From positions 1 to 39,324 of IMG/VR virus record IMGVR_UViG_3300030118_005002: a stretch of 39,324 bases of DNA. The stretch is one strand, 5' to 3'. The stretch comes from a virus. Of this stretch, positions 17,552 to 25,088 are shown in pieces; position 1 is the first letter of the stretch, and each line of letters starts with the position of its first letter. Below the pieces are notes generated by a model. The model was not told where the DNA came from, ran no database searches, and worked only from the letters and a program-made list of their open reading frames with translations. The position numbers and the translations under genes were made by a program.

Positions 17552-18895
17552 ATGTTTAGTGCAGACGAAAAATTAATGGAGAAATGGTCTCCAGTATTGG
17601 AGCATCAAGATGTTCCAAATATCGATGATCGATATAAAAAGGCTGTTACTGCAAGACTTCTTGAAAACCAAGAAGTTGCTCTAAGGGAAGAAAGAGTACA
17701 ACAAAGTTTTGGCGCAATTTCTGAGGCAGCTCCTGCTAACGCAACTGGCTCTAACATTGCTAACTTTGATCCCGTACTAATTTCTTTAGTTAGACGTGCA
17801 ATGCCTAACCTTATTGCTTATGATATCGCTGGCGTACAGCCAATGAGTGGACCTACTGGTCTTATCTTTGCAATGAAATCTAAGTTCTCTACCCAGGGTG
17901 GTACTGAAGCTTTATTCAATGAAGCTGATACTGACTTCTCAGGTGCTGGAACACATGAAGCTGATCCATCAGGTTTAGTTGGAGCCACTGACTCAGACGG
18001 CAACGACGGACTTGCAGATGAAGAGGCTATCTCAGCTGGTAATACAACATCAGGGTTTGGTACTGGTGATACTACTGCGAACGCTGAAAAGCGTGGAAGT
18101 GGTGACAGTGGAGATCCTACATTTGGCGAAATGGCTTTCTCAATTGAGAAATCAACTGTGACAGCTAAAGCCAGAGCTCTTAAAGCTGAATACACAATGG
18201 AATTGGCTCAAGACCTTAAAGCAATCCACGGGTTGGATGCTGAAGGTGAATTGGCTAATATCCTATCTGCTGAAATCTTAGCTGAAATCAACAGAGAAGT
18301 TGTTAGAACAGTTTTAACAAAAGCTAAAATCGGTGCTCTACAATCAAACGTAGCTTTAAAAGGTGTGTTTGATGTACATACTGATTCAGATGGTCGTTGG
18401 ATGGTTGAAAAATTCAAGGGTCTAATCATGCAACTCGAAAGAGAAGCTAACATTATTGCTAAAGAAACAAGACGTGGAAAAGGTAACTATGTTATCGTTT
18501 CTTCTGACGTTGCTTCAGCTTTAGCTGCTTCAGGCATGATGGATTACACTCCTGCAATGTCAACTAACCTTAACGTTGATGACACAGGTAATACTTTTGC
18601 TGGTGTTCTTAACGGAAGGATGAAGGTTTACATTGATCCTTATGCAACTGGCGATTACGCTTGCGTAGGATACAGAGGTCCTAATCCTTATGACGCTGGT
18701 CTTTTCTATTGCCCATACGTTCCTTTAACTATGGTTAAAGCAATTGGTGAGAATGACTTCCAGCCAAGAATCGGATTCAAAACAAGATATGGAATGGTTG
18801 CTAACCCATTCGTCGCTGCTGACGGAACTGGCGCAAACAGAGCCAACCCATACTTCAGAATCTTCAGAGTTGACGACATTATGGTAGATAGCTAA
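17552..18895 (+). CDS. 23: Major capsid protein gp23
   Basis: 447 residues (T4 about 521). Diagnostic blocks include LVRRAMPNLIAYDIAGVQPM, SGPTGLIFAMKSKF, KARALKAEYTMELAQDLKAI, HGLDAEGELANILSAEILAE, GNYVIVSSDVASALAASGMM and YDAGLFYCPYVPLTMVKAIG. A gp21 consensus site, ISE|A, occurs at Glu58, matching the maturation cleavage that removes the T4 N-terminal propeptide, so the mature capsid subunit would be about 389 residues. It builds the hexameric lattice of the head. No separate vertex protein gp24 follows, as is usual in marine T4-like phages. A strong terminator closes the transcript. Confidence 0.96.
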   Translation: MFSADEKLMEKWSPVLEHQDVPNIDDRYKKAVTARLLENQEVALREERVQQSFGAISEAAPANATGSNIANFDPVLISLVRRAMPNLIAYDIAGVQPMSGPTGLIFAMKSKFSTQGGTEALFNEADTDFSGAGTHEADPSGLVGATDSDGNDGLADEEAISAGNTTSGFGTGDTTANAEKRGSGDSGDPTFGEMAFSIEKSTVTAKARALKAEYTMELAQDLKAIHGLDAEGELANILSAEILAEINREVVRTVLTKAKIGALQSNVALKGVFDVHTDSDGRWMVEKFKGLIMQLEREANIIAKETRRGKGNYVIVSSDVASALAASGMMDYTPAMSTNLNVDDTGNTFAGVLNGRMKVYIDPYATGDYACVGYRGPNPYDAGLFYCPYVPLTMVKAIGENDFQPRIGFKTRYGMVANPFVAADGTGANRANPYFRIFRVDDIMVDS

Positions 18896-18924
18896 AATCT
18901 ACTGATCGTTAATACGATTCAACT

Positions 18925-18952
18925 AAAGGGACTCTTCGGGGTCCCTTTTTTT
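18925..18952 (+). terminator. Rho-independent terminator after gp23
   Basis: Perfect 8-bp stem AAAGGGAC / GTCCCTTT with an 8-base loop TCTTCGGG, followed by a seven-T run (18946-18952). It ends the head-gene transcript and separates it from the accessory insert. Confidence 0.92.
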
Positions 18953-18995
18953 ATGGAAGAATATAATTGTTTCCTTAAAGGAATACAATATTGTG

Positions 18996-19003
18996 TATAA
19001 ATA
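18996..19003 (+). promoter_or_regulatory. T4-type late promoter box TATAAATA
   Basis: Exact box 50 bases before the dihydroorotate dehydrogenase ATG, downstream of the gp23 terminator. It implies that this metabolic gene is expressed late. The leader contains a CGGAGA ribosome site. Confidence 0.72.
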
Positions 19004-19045
19004 TAATTATAGAATATATCAACATATAAACGGAGATTATAATAC

Positions 19046-20209
19046 ATGAACGCTATCATAGGTTTACGTAATAAATTTTTATGGTTAGGATATCAAGCTG
19101 CTCGACCCTTGATATTTTTGATGGAGCCAGAACAAGCACACTATTCTTTAAAAAGAGTTGGGGTTTTTCTTGGCAGATTTTGGGTATTTCGAAAATTAAC
19201 AAGTTTACTATTTAATTACGAACATAAGAGTTTGAATATAACAGTAGATGGAATTGATTATAGAAACCCAGTCGGGCTTTCAGCTGGATTTGATAAGGAC
19301 GGTGAGTTAACAAAAATATATCCATCACTTGGATTTGGATTAGCTGAACTTGGTTCTTTTACTGGAGAAATTTGTCCAGGAAATCCAGGTAAAAGATTAT
19401 TTAGAATGATTAAATCAAGAGCCATTGTTGTATGGTATGGTTTAAATAATGAAGGATCTGAAAAAATATCATCTAGGTTAAAAGGTGAAGATTTTGGAAA
19501 ACTTAGAGTAGGTATTAATGCTGCAAATTCTAATCTTACTCCTGAATTTGTTTTAGAAGATTCAATATCAGATTATCTTAAAACAATGAAACTATTTAAA
19601 GATGTTGGTGACTATTATGATATTAATATTAGTTGTCCCAATACACAAGATGGTGAACCATTTGTTGATAAGAAAAACTTAGATGCTTTATTGACTGCAG
19701 TTAATAAAGAAATTAGACCAATAAGTAATAAACCAATTTATGTTAAATTAGCAGCTGATATGAATTTAGATGAAATTAATACAATTGTTGATGCATGTGT
19801 AGAACATAAAATGGATGGAGTTGTATGTACTAATTTGGCAAAGCCTCAATATAATAGTGAACACCGGCCTGAAGAATATCCAACAGTAGATGGAAGACTT
19901 CCAGCTGGCAAAGGCGCTATGAGCGGCTTACCATTACAACGTATTTCTACAAATGTAATTAGGCATGTATATAGAAGGACTAAAGGTAAACTTACAATTA
20001 TAGGTGTGGGTGGTATATTTAGTGCAAAAGATGCTTATGAAAAAATTACTTCAGGCGCTAGTCTATTGCATATGATTACAACAATGATATTTGATGGACC
20101 TCAAAACATTAATGAAATTAATAGAGGATTGGTAAAATTATTAAAAGCCGATGGATTCGATTCATTAGAACAGGCTGTAGGATCGAGGAACCCTATACCA
20201 AACAGATGA
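19046..20209 (+). CDS. pyrD: Dihydroorotate dehydrogenase (class 2-like PyrD)
   Basis: 387 residues. Class 2 DHODH oxidises dihydroorotate to orotate with FMN and quinone at the membrane in pyrimidine synthesis. The class 2 layout is clear: an N-terminal helical segment PLIFLMEPEQAHYSLKRVG, NPVGLSAGFDKDGE (Lys84), PGNPGKRLFR, NISCPNTQDG (194-203), YVKLAADM (Lys234), CTN (Thr262/Asn263), GAMSGLPLQ, IIGVGGIFSA and an FDGP end. FMN-binding positions look intact. Three substrate-side positions differ from E. coli PyrD: the catalytic Ser175 position is Cys197, the Asn111 position falls on Val129, and Thr247 is Leu264. It is either a divergent active enzyme or one with altered substrate. It is phage-borne cargo between gp23 and the tube-like gene. 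Confidence 0.88.
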   Translation: MNAIIGLRNKFLWLGYQAARPLIFLMEPEQAHYSLKRVGVFLGRFWVFRKLTSLLFNYEHKSLNITVDGIDYRNPVGLSAGFDKDGELTKIYPSLGFGLAELGSFTGEICPGNPGKRLFRMIKSRAIVVWYGLNNEGSEKISSRLKGEDFGKLRVGINAANSNLTPEFVLEDSISDYLKTMKLFKDVGDYYDINISCPNTQDGEPFVDKKNLDALLTAVNKEIRPISNKPIYVKLAADMNLDEINTIVDACVEHKMDGVVCTNLAKPQYNSEHRPEEYPTVDGRLPAGKGAMSGLPLQRISTNVIRHVYRRTKGKLTIIGVGGIFSAKDAYEKITSGASLLHMITTMIFDGPQNINEINRGLVKLLKADGFDSLEQAVGSRNPIPNR

Positions 20210-20286
20210 AATATATTATTTTTGGTCTAATTTTTATTCCCTGGGAAATCCCACTAATTCTATTATTAGCTTATTTATTTGTATAA
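20206..20286 (+). CDS. 26-residue hydrophobic membrane peptide coupled to pyrD
   Basis: Short frame opening on an ATG that overlaps the dehydrogenase stop as ATGA. The product is almost entirely hydrophobic (IIFGLIFIPW, then PLILLLAYLFV) and could span the membrane once. Class 2 dihydroorotate dehydrogenases are membrane-associated, so a small partner is conceivable. Its stop lies inside the next late-promoter box. There is no independent ribosome site, so expression would depend on coupling. It may be a chance frame. Confidence 0.42.
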   Translation: MKYIIFGLIFIPWEIPLILLLAYLFV

Positions 20287-20289
20287 ATA
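20282..20289 (+). promoter_or_regulatory. T4-type late promoter box, predicted leaderless
   Basis: Exact TATAAATA whose first T is 13 bases before the ATG at 20295, the same spacing as at gp13. The predicted transcript start coincides with the A of the ATG. No Shine-Dalgarno sequence precedes it. Confidence 0.68.
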
Positions 20290-20294
20290 GATAT

Positions 20295-20456
20295 ATGAGT
20301 AAAAAAAGTAGAATTGACATAATAGGTCAAAATGGAAACACCGGAGAGCACTATGATGAAGTGCCACTCAATCAGCCACGACCAGCCGATGGAAGATGGA
20401 ATTGGTGGGGACTAGCGGAAGAAGAGGACGAAGAAGATGGCTCTAACGACGAATAA
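20295..20456 (+). CDS. 53-residue acidic Trp-rich hypothetical protein
   Basis: Short frame directly after a late-promoter box. The product starts MSKKSRIDIIGQNGNTGEHY, has a Pro-rich middle (PLNQPRPADGRWNWWG) and ends in an acidic run (EEEDEEDGSNDE). It overlaps the start of the tube-like gene by 20 bases, suggesting translational coupling. There is no membrane segment or cysteine. The WNWWG cluster plus acidic tail is compatible with a peptide that binds a partner protein, but the function is unknown. Confidence 0.6.
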   Translation: MSKKSRIDIIGQNGNTGEHYDEVPLNQPRPADGRWNWWGLAEEEDEEDGSNDE

Positions 20457-20904
20457 AAACTTTTTAAGTCCAGTTGGATTTACATTTAAATTAGACGCTA
20501 CTAATTTCGCAAATACCGAATATTTTTGTACCCAGGTTACTATGCCTGGTATGAATTTAGCTGAAGTTAATGTACCTTATAGAGGTGTAAATCTTGCTAT
20601 GACCGGTGATAGAATTAACTTCGAAGATCTTGCTATAAGATTTAATGTGACTGAAAATATGGAAAACTATATTGAAATATTTAATTGGATGCATAGGATT
20701 ATACAAGGGAAAAATGCTGAAGGCGAAAAGTATGATGCTACTCTTTTGATAATGTCATCTCATAATAACCTCACAAAAGCAATTAAATTTCAAGATGTAT
20801 TTCCCACAAGTTTAACATCAGTTGAATTTAATTCACAATCAGCAGAAGTTGAATACTTACAAGCAGACGTAACGTTTAAATATACTCTATTTGAATTTGA
20901 ATAA
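20437..20904 (+). CDS. Tail-tube-like virion protein (gp19-fold paralogue)
   Basis: 155 residues with the same strand-and-loop plan as tail tube proteins: TFKLDATNFANTEYFCTQVT, MPGMNLAEVNVPYRGVNLAM, TGDRINFEDLAIRFNVTENM and NYIEIFNWMHRIIQG, ending in a strand-rich VEFNSQSAEVEYLQADVTFK. The GDR-x-FE-L motif is shared with gp19 of this window (GDRTFEPL), but overall identity is low. It may be a tube-initiator, tube-terminator or baseplate-hub tube component rather than the main tube. In several marine T4-like phages a tail-completion gene occupies the position between gp23 and uvsY. The ATG lies inside the preceding small gene. Confidence 0.75.
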   Translation: MALTTNKNFLSPVGFTFKLDATNFANTEYFCTQVTMPGMNLAEVNVPYRGVNLAMTGDRINFEDLAIRFNVTENMENYIEIFNWMHRIIQGKNAEGEKYDATLLIMSSHNNLTKAIKFQDVFPTSLTSVEFNSQSAEVEYLQADVTFKYTLFEFE

Positions 20905-20909
20905 AGTCC

Positions 20910-20938
20910 TTTACTTTTATATCATTCTGTGATATAAT
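20910..20938 (+). promoter_or_regulatory. Sigma70-like early promoter for uvsY
   Basis: TTTACT at 20910-20915, a 17-base spacer, then TATAAT at 20933-20938 preceded by TGTGA. It is the same architecture as five other promoters in the window. The start codon of uvsY is 30 bases downstream. Confidence 0.75.
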
Positions 20939-20967
20939 ATATAACATATGCCTGGAGACTATACATT

Positions 20968-21411
20968 ATGAATTTAGAAGAAATACTAGCAATGTGGAAA
21001 AAAGATTCCGAGATTGATGAAGTCCAGTTGGATGAGGCATCAAGAGATTCTGCAAAGCTACATTCAAAATATTTAGATCTATATTCTGTAGCAAAAATAA
21101 AACAGAAAGATTTAGATCTTAAATTTAAAGTTATCCTACGAGATAAATTTAAACATTACAATGGTAAATTATCACAAGAAGAAATGGATAAAAAAGGCTG
21201 GGACTATGATCCCTTAGATGGATTAACTGTTTTAAAAGGTGACCTAGATAAATGGTATGATGCTGATGAAGTCATACAAGATCATCAAAGAAAAATAGCT
21301 TATAATGGTGAAATAGTTAACACCCTTAAAGAAATATTAGACAATATTAAATGGCGACATCAGAATATTAAAAATATGATTGAATGGAGAAAGTTTACTA
21401 GCGGTATGTAA
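20968..21411 (+). CDS. uvsY: Recombination mediator UvsY
   Basis: 147 residues (T4 UvsY is 137). It has the helical UvsY profile: NLEEILAMWKKDSEIDEVQL, ASRDSAKLHSKYLDLYSVAK, KGWDYDPLDGLTVLKGDLDK and a C-terminal helix IKWRHQNIKNMIEWRKFTSG. UvsY forms a hexamer that binds single-stranded DNA, displaces gp32 and loads the UvsX recombinase, which is essential for recombination-dependent replication. Its stop shares a base with the start of uvsW (TAATG), and it follows a sigma70-like promoter. Charge pattern and gene order make the call secure. Confidence 0.93.
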   Translation: MNLEEILAMWKKDSEIDEVQLDEASRDSAKLHSKYLDLYSVAKIKQKDLDLKFKVILRDKFKHYNGKLSQEEMDKKGWDYDPLDGLTVLKGDLDKWYDADEVIQDHQRKIAYNGEIVNTLKEILDNIKWRHQNIKNMIEWRKFTSGM

Positions 21412-22910
21412 TGGAAACTATAACCTATACCAAAATTAACGAAACATTTTTAAAAATAGATTGCGAAGCTAGCACTGGGCAAGAATTATCTGAGCATTTT
21501 TGTTTCTACGTTCCTGGATATAAATTTATGCCGGCATATCGTAACAGAATGTGGGATGGTAAAATAAGATTATTCAATATGAGGGATAAAACTTTGTATT
21601 GTGGCCTTTTGCATTATTTAAAACAATTTTGTGCTGAAAGAGGGTATGAGATAAAAGTACACGATATCAATGGTTTAGATCAATCGCATGTAGCACAAAA
21701 GATGGATTTAGAAGCCTTTATATCAGAATTGGGCCCTAGCGTGAACGGAATAGGTATAATACCCAGGGACTATCAAATCGATGCACTCTCGCGCACTATT
21801 TCAGATGGCAAAACCCTATTATTATCACCCACAGCATCTGGAAAAAGTTTAATCATATATATGGCCATTAGATATTTCTTAAAATATTTTGAAGGTAAGG
21901 TATTAATCATTGTCCCTACTACTTCTTTGGTAGAACAAATGTATAGTGATTTTGATGACTATTCTAAACTAGATGATTTATGGAATGCCAACGAAGAATG
22001 TCATAGAATATATTCTGGTAAAGAAAGATTTAGTATACCACAAAGAGTTGTTATTAGTACTTGGCAATCGATTCATAAATTTCCTGGTGATTGGTTTACT
22101 GAGTATGGCATGGTTGTTGGAGATGAGGCTCATCAATTTAAAGCTAAATCATTAACATCTATTATGGAAAAATGTGTTAATGCAGCATTTAAATTAGGTA
22201 CAACCGGTACATTAGATGGTACACAAACTCATCAGTTAGTATTAGAAGGTTTATTTGGTCCTGTTTATAAAGTTACTACATCAAAAGAATTAATGGATAA
22301 AGGTTCACTAGCACAAATGGATATATCCATATTGCTTTTAAAATATAAAGATGAGTATTGTCAAAAAGTTTCTAAAATGAAATATCAAGAAGAATTAGAT
22401 TTTATTGTAGCATATCAGGCAAGAAATAACTTTATAAGTAACTTAGCATTAGATCAAAAAGGTAATACATTAGTGCTATTTAATTATGTAGAAAAACATG
22501 GTAAACCTTTACACGATTTACTAAAAGAAAAAATAAATCCAGATAGAAAACTTTTTTACGTTTCAGGAGAAACAAAAGTAGATGATAGAGAAAATATTAG
22601 AGCTATTACGGAAGAACAAAACGACGCGATTATTGTTGCTTCTCTTGGTACTTTTTCAACTGGTATTAATATTAAACGACTTCATAATTTAATATTTGCT
22701 TCACCATCAAAAAGCCAAATAAGAGTATTGCAATCTATAGGACGAGGTTTAAGAGTAAGTGGTGATGATATAAATACTAAGGTATACGATATTGCTGATG
22801 ACTTACACTGGAAATCAAAGAAAAATTATACACTAAATCATGCGGGCGAAAGAATAAAAATATATTCTAAAGAACGCTTTAAATTCAACGTTTACGATAT
22901 AAATATATAA
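21411..22910 (+). CDS. uvsW: DNA/RNA helicase UvsW
   Basis: 499 residues (T4 about 587). It is an SF2 helicase with an N-terminal DNA-binding region (FCFYVPGYKFMPAYRNRMWD), a Q-like PRDYQIDAL motif, Walker A SPTASGKS (139-146), motif Ia VPTTSLVEQM, DEAH (238-241), motif III TGTLDG, and motifs V/VI TFSTGINIKRL and QSIGRGLR (441-448). UvsW unwinds R-loops, remodels stalled forks and shuts off origin-dependent initiation, moving replication to the recombination-driven mode. It follows UvsY directly. All catalytic motifs are intact. The C-terminal ~50 residues end in a late-promoter box. Confidence 0.94.
   Translation: METITYTKINETFLKIDCEASTGQELSEHFCFYVPGYKFMPAYRNRMWDGKIRLFNMRDKTLYCGLLHYLKQFCAERGYEIKVHDINGLDQSHVAQKMDLEAFISELGPSVNGIGIIPRDYQIDALSRTISDGKTLLLSPTASGKSLIIYMAIRYFLKYFEGKVLIIVPTTSLVEQMYSDFDDYSKLDDLWNANEECHRIYSGKERFSIPQRVVISTWQSIHKFPGDWFTEYGMVVGDEAHQFKAKSLTSIMEKCVNAAFKLGTTGTLDGTQTHQLVLEGLFGPVYKVTTSKELMDKGSLAQMDISILLLKYKDEYCQKVSKMKYQEELDFIVAYQARNNFISNLALDQKGNTLVLFNYVEKHGKPLHDLLKEKINPDRKLFYVSGETKVDDRENIRAITEEQNDAIIVASLGTFSTGINIKRLHNLIFASPSKSQIRVLQSIGRGLRVSGDDINTKVYDIADDLHWKSKKNYTLNHAGERIKIYSKERFKFNVYDINI
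22898..22905 (+). promoter_or_regulatory. T4-type late promoter box, near-leaderless
   Basis: Exact TATAAATA within the last codons of uvsW. T4 spacing predicts a start at 22911, leaving only a 4-base leader before the ATG at 22915, and no Shine-Dalgarno is present. Confidence 0.62.
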
Positions 22911-22914
22911 TACT

Positions 22915-23319
22915 ATGTTAACTAAAGAAAATAATTTAAATATAAGACAATTCAAGCTTTTGAATGGAGAAGAAATTATAGCTCTAGTAAATGAAAAAAC
23001 AGATACTGGAGAATATATAATTGAAAGACCATTTAAGGTAAACTCTGGAATGATAGGAGGTTTTTACTTTGTTCCATGGTTTCCATTTTCATCGCAAAAA
23101 TTATTTAAGTTAACAAAAGAAAAAATAATATATCATGTAGAATTAGATGAAGATATAAAACAAGAATATATAAAATTAGCTAAAGAAGGAGCAAGACCTA
23201 GACCCTCTGCTAGCTTAAAAACGGCAGAAGAAATGGTTGATCAACTTGCTAATGAAATGGGATTAGACGAAATCGAATCCTTTGAAGAAGACATTGAAGT
23301 ACCTAAAACAGTACATTAA
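22915..23319 (+). CDS. Small beta-rich protein with GEE and PW motifs (paralogue of 37849 product)
   Basis: 134 residues. The N-terminal ~95 residues alternate beta strands: IRQFKLLNGEEIIALVNEK, EYIIERPFKVN, a GGFYFVPWFPFS hairpin, then IIYHVELDEDIKQEYIKLAK. The C-terminal 40 residues are acidic and helical. The product at 37849 shares the same order of motifs (SGEEVIGNV, FMPWMPY, FVVEPIDDLKEQ), so the two are paralogues. The strand pattern LxxGEEIIxxV followed by an acidic turn recalls the Sm1 motif of Sm/Hfq-like RNA-binding proteins; this is a structural guess. It lies between uvsW and gp55, just after a late box. Confidence 0.75.
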   Translation: MLTKENNLNIRQFKLLNGEEIIALVNEKTDTGEYIIERPFKVNSGMIGGFYFVPWFPFSSQKLFKLTKEKIIYHVELDEDIKQEYIKLAKEGARPRPSASLKTAEEMVDQLANEMGLDEIESFEEDIEVPKTVH

Positions 23320-23406
23320 TTAGTATACCTCTATCCTCCCCGGATGACTATATTATTATATCACAGTTTTAGTCAAATGTAAAGGACTTTTTGCAAAAAA
23401 TATCTG

Positions 23407-23435
23407 TTTACTTTTCAATGAAAATATGTTATAAT
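23407..23435 (+). promoter_or_regulatory. Sigma70-like early promoter for gp55
   Basis: TTTACT at 23407-23412, a 17-base spacer, TATAAT at 23430-23435 preceded by TATGT. It lies in the 138-base gap before gene 55. Driving the late sigma factor from a host-like promoter would order early before late transcription. Confidence 0.75.
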
Positions 23436-23457
23436 AGATTATTATGGAGAAAATGTA

Positions 23458-24030
23458 ATGACTAAAGATAAAACCAAAAAAGCGCATTATATCAATAACA
23501 AAGATTTTTCGCTTGCCGTTGTTGAATATGTTACTGAATGTAATGCAGCCAAAGCCAAAGAAAAACCTGTTCCAAAAGTTACTGACTATATTGCAACATG
23601 CTTTTTAAAAATTTCTGAAGGTCTAAGTCGTAGACCAAACTTTGTGCGCTATACATATAGAGAAGAAATGGTAATGGACGCAGTTGAAAATTGCTTAAGA
23701 GCTATAGGTAATTATAATATTGAAACTGCAACTAGAACTGGCAAACCAAATGCCTTTTCATACTTTACTCAAATTTGTTATTTTGCTTTTATACGAAGGA
23801 TAGCAAAAGAAAAAAGACAACAAGATATTAAGTTTAAGTTTATTGAAAAAATGGGTATTGAAGATTTTGTACAAATGGGTATGGATTCAGATGGTGCTGA
23901 ACAAACCATGCAATATGTTGATACATTAAGACAAAGAATTAGTAGAGTAAAAGATACTGATAAAGCCATTAAAGAATTTGCAAAGGAAGAAAAAGCTAAG
24001 TTAAAAAAACTTGAGCTATTCATGGTATGA
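23458..24030 (+). CDS. 55: Late transcription sigma factor gp55
   Basis: 190 residues (T4 gp55 is 185). It is a highly divergent sigma-family protein. Conserved stretches are VTDYIATCFLKISEGLSRRP, NFVRYTYREEMVMDAVENCL, RAIGNYNIETATRTGKPNAF and SYFTQICYFAFIRRIAKEKR, corresponding to the region-2-like core that contacts RNA polymerase and reads TATAAATA. In T4, late transcription also needs gp33 and the gp45 clamp. gp45 is encoded downstream; a gp33 candidate is not obvious. The ten TATAAATA boxes in this window are its expected targets. The stop overlaps the gp47 ATG (ATGA). Confidence 0.94.
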   Translation: MTKDKTKKAHYINNKDFSLAVVEYVTECNAAKAKEKPVPKVTDYIATCFLKISEGLSRRPNFVRYTYREEMVMDAVENCLRAIGNYNIETATRTGKPNAFSYFTQICYFAFIRRIAKEKRQQDIKFKFIEKMGIEDFVQMGMDSDGAEQTMQYVDTLRQRISRVKDTDKAIKEFAKEEKAKLKKLELFMV

Positions 24031-25088
24031 AAATAGCAATTATAAACGACACTCATTGTGGTGTCAGAAATTCTAGTGATATATTTCTAGATTATCAGGC
24101 TCGTTTTTATGAAGAAATATTTTTTCCATATTTAAAAGAGCATAACATTAAACAAATCCTACATTTAGGAGACTACTATGAACACCGAAAATTTGTTAAC
24201 TTTAAAGCTCTTAATGCTAACCGTAAGCATTTTCTTGAGCCTATGCGTGATGCCGGTATTACTATGGATATTTTTCCCGGAAATCATGATGTCTACTTTA
24301 AAAATACAAATGAGTTGTGTTCCCTCAAAGAATTGTTGGGCTACTTTACATCCAATATAAACATCATAATGAAACCAACCGTATTGGATTATGACGGTTT
24401 AGGTATAGCAGTTATTCCATGGATTAACAATGGTAATTATAAAGAGTATACTGATTTTGCTTTAAAATGTAAAGCTGATATTCTTGGTGCTCATTTGGAA
24501 TTAAAAGGATTTGACATGATGGCAGGGATGCCTAATCCACATGGTATGAATGCAGATATATTTGAAAGATTTGATATGGTATTGTCAGGTCATTTTCATA
24601 CTAAATCTAGTAGAGATAATATTCACTACCTAGGATCTCAAATGGAATTTACATGGGCTGATGTAGACGATCCAAAGTATTTCCACGTATTAGATACTGA
24701 AACAAGAGAATTAACTCCTGTTCGCAATCCAATTACTATATTTAAAAAGTTTGTTTATGATGATAAAAAACATGATTATAGTAATATAAATATTAATGAG
24801 TTCGAAAAGAAATTTGTAAAGATCATTGTACTAAACAAAACTGACCTTTATATGTTTGATAGGTTTATCGATAAATTACAATCGGTTGAAACTTATGAGC
24901 TCAAAATAGCTGAAAACTTTGAAGAGTTTCTTGGCGAAAGTGTAGAAGATGAAAAGGTGTCTTTAGAAGATACAACAGAAATGTTGGATTCCTATGTCGA
25001 AGCTGTCGACACTGATCTAGATAAAGAACACATCAAGGTGAAACTAAGAGAGCTATATACTGAAGCTCAAAATTTAGAGGTTGTATGA
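24027..25088 (+). CDS. 47: Recombination endonuclease subunit gp47 (Mre11-like)
   Basis: 353 residues (T4 339). Metallophosphoesterase motifs are complete: NDTHCG (Asp8, His10), HLGDYYEH (Asp49), PGNHD (Asn86, His87), GAHLE (His156) and SGHFHTK (His189, His191). With gp46 it forms the Mre11-Rad50-type nuclease that resects double-strand ends for recombination-dependent replication. It is joined to gp55 upstream and gp46 downstream by ATGA-type overlaps, so the three genes likely form one translationally coupled operon from the promoter at 23407. The C-terminal 100 residues are acidic and helical, probably the gp46-binding region. Confidence 0.95.
   Translation: MKIAIINDTHCGVRNSSDIFLDYQARFYEEIFFPYLKEHNIKQILHLGDYYEHRKFVNFKALNANRKHFLEPMRDAGITMDIFPGNHDVYFKNTNELCSLKELLGYFTSNINIIMKPTVLDYDGLGIAVIPWINNGNYKEYTDFALKCKADILGAHLELKGFDMMAGMPNPHGMNADIFERFDMVLSGHFHTKSSRDNIHYLGSQMEFTWADVDDPKYFHVLDTETRELTPVRNPITIFKKFVYDDKKHDYSNININEFEKKFVKIIVLNKTDLYMFDRFIDKLQSVETYELKIAENFEEFLGESVEDEKVSLEDTTEMLDSYVEAVDTDLDKEHIKVKLRELYTEAQNLEVV

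Noticed and set aside
17818-18195. Antisense frame of 125 codons opposite gp23
   Set aside because: Shadow of a strongly conserved capsid gene, with no independent signals.
23320-23406. Possible terminator after the 134-residue protein (ATCC tcccc GGAT)
   Set aside because: Only a 4-bp stem without a T-run; too weak to call.
24785-24792. Exact TATAAATA box inside gp47
   Set aside because: It lies deep in the coding sequence (Asn-Ile-Asn codons), far from any start codon; likely chance in AT-rich DNA.
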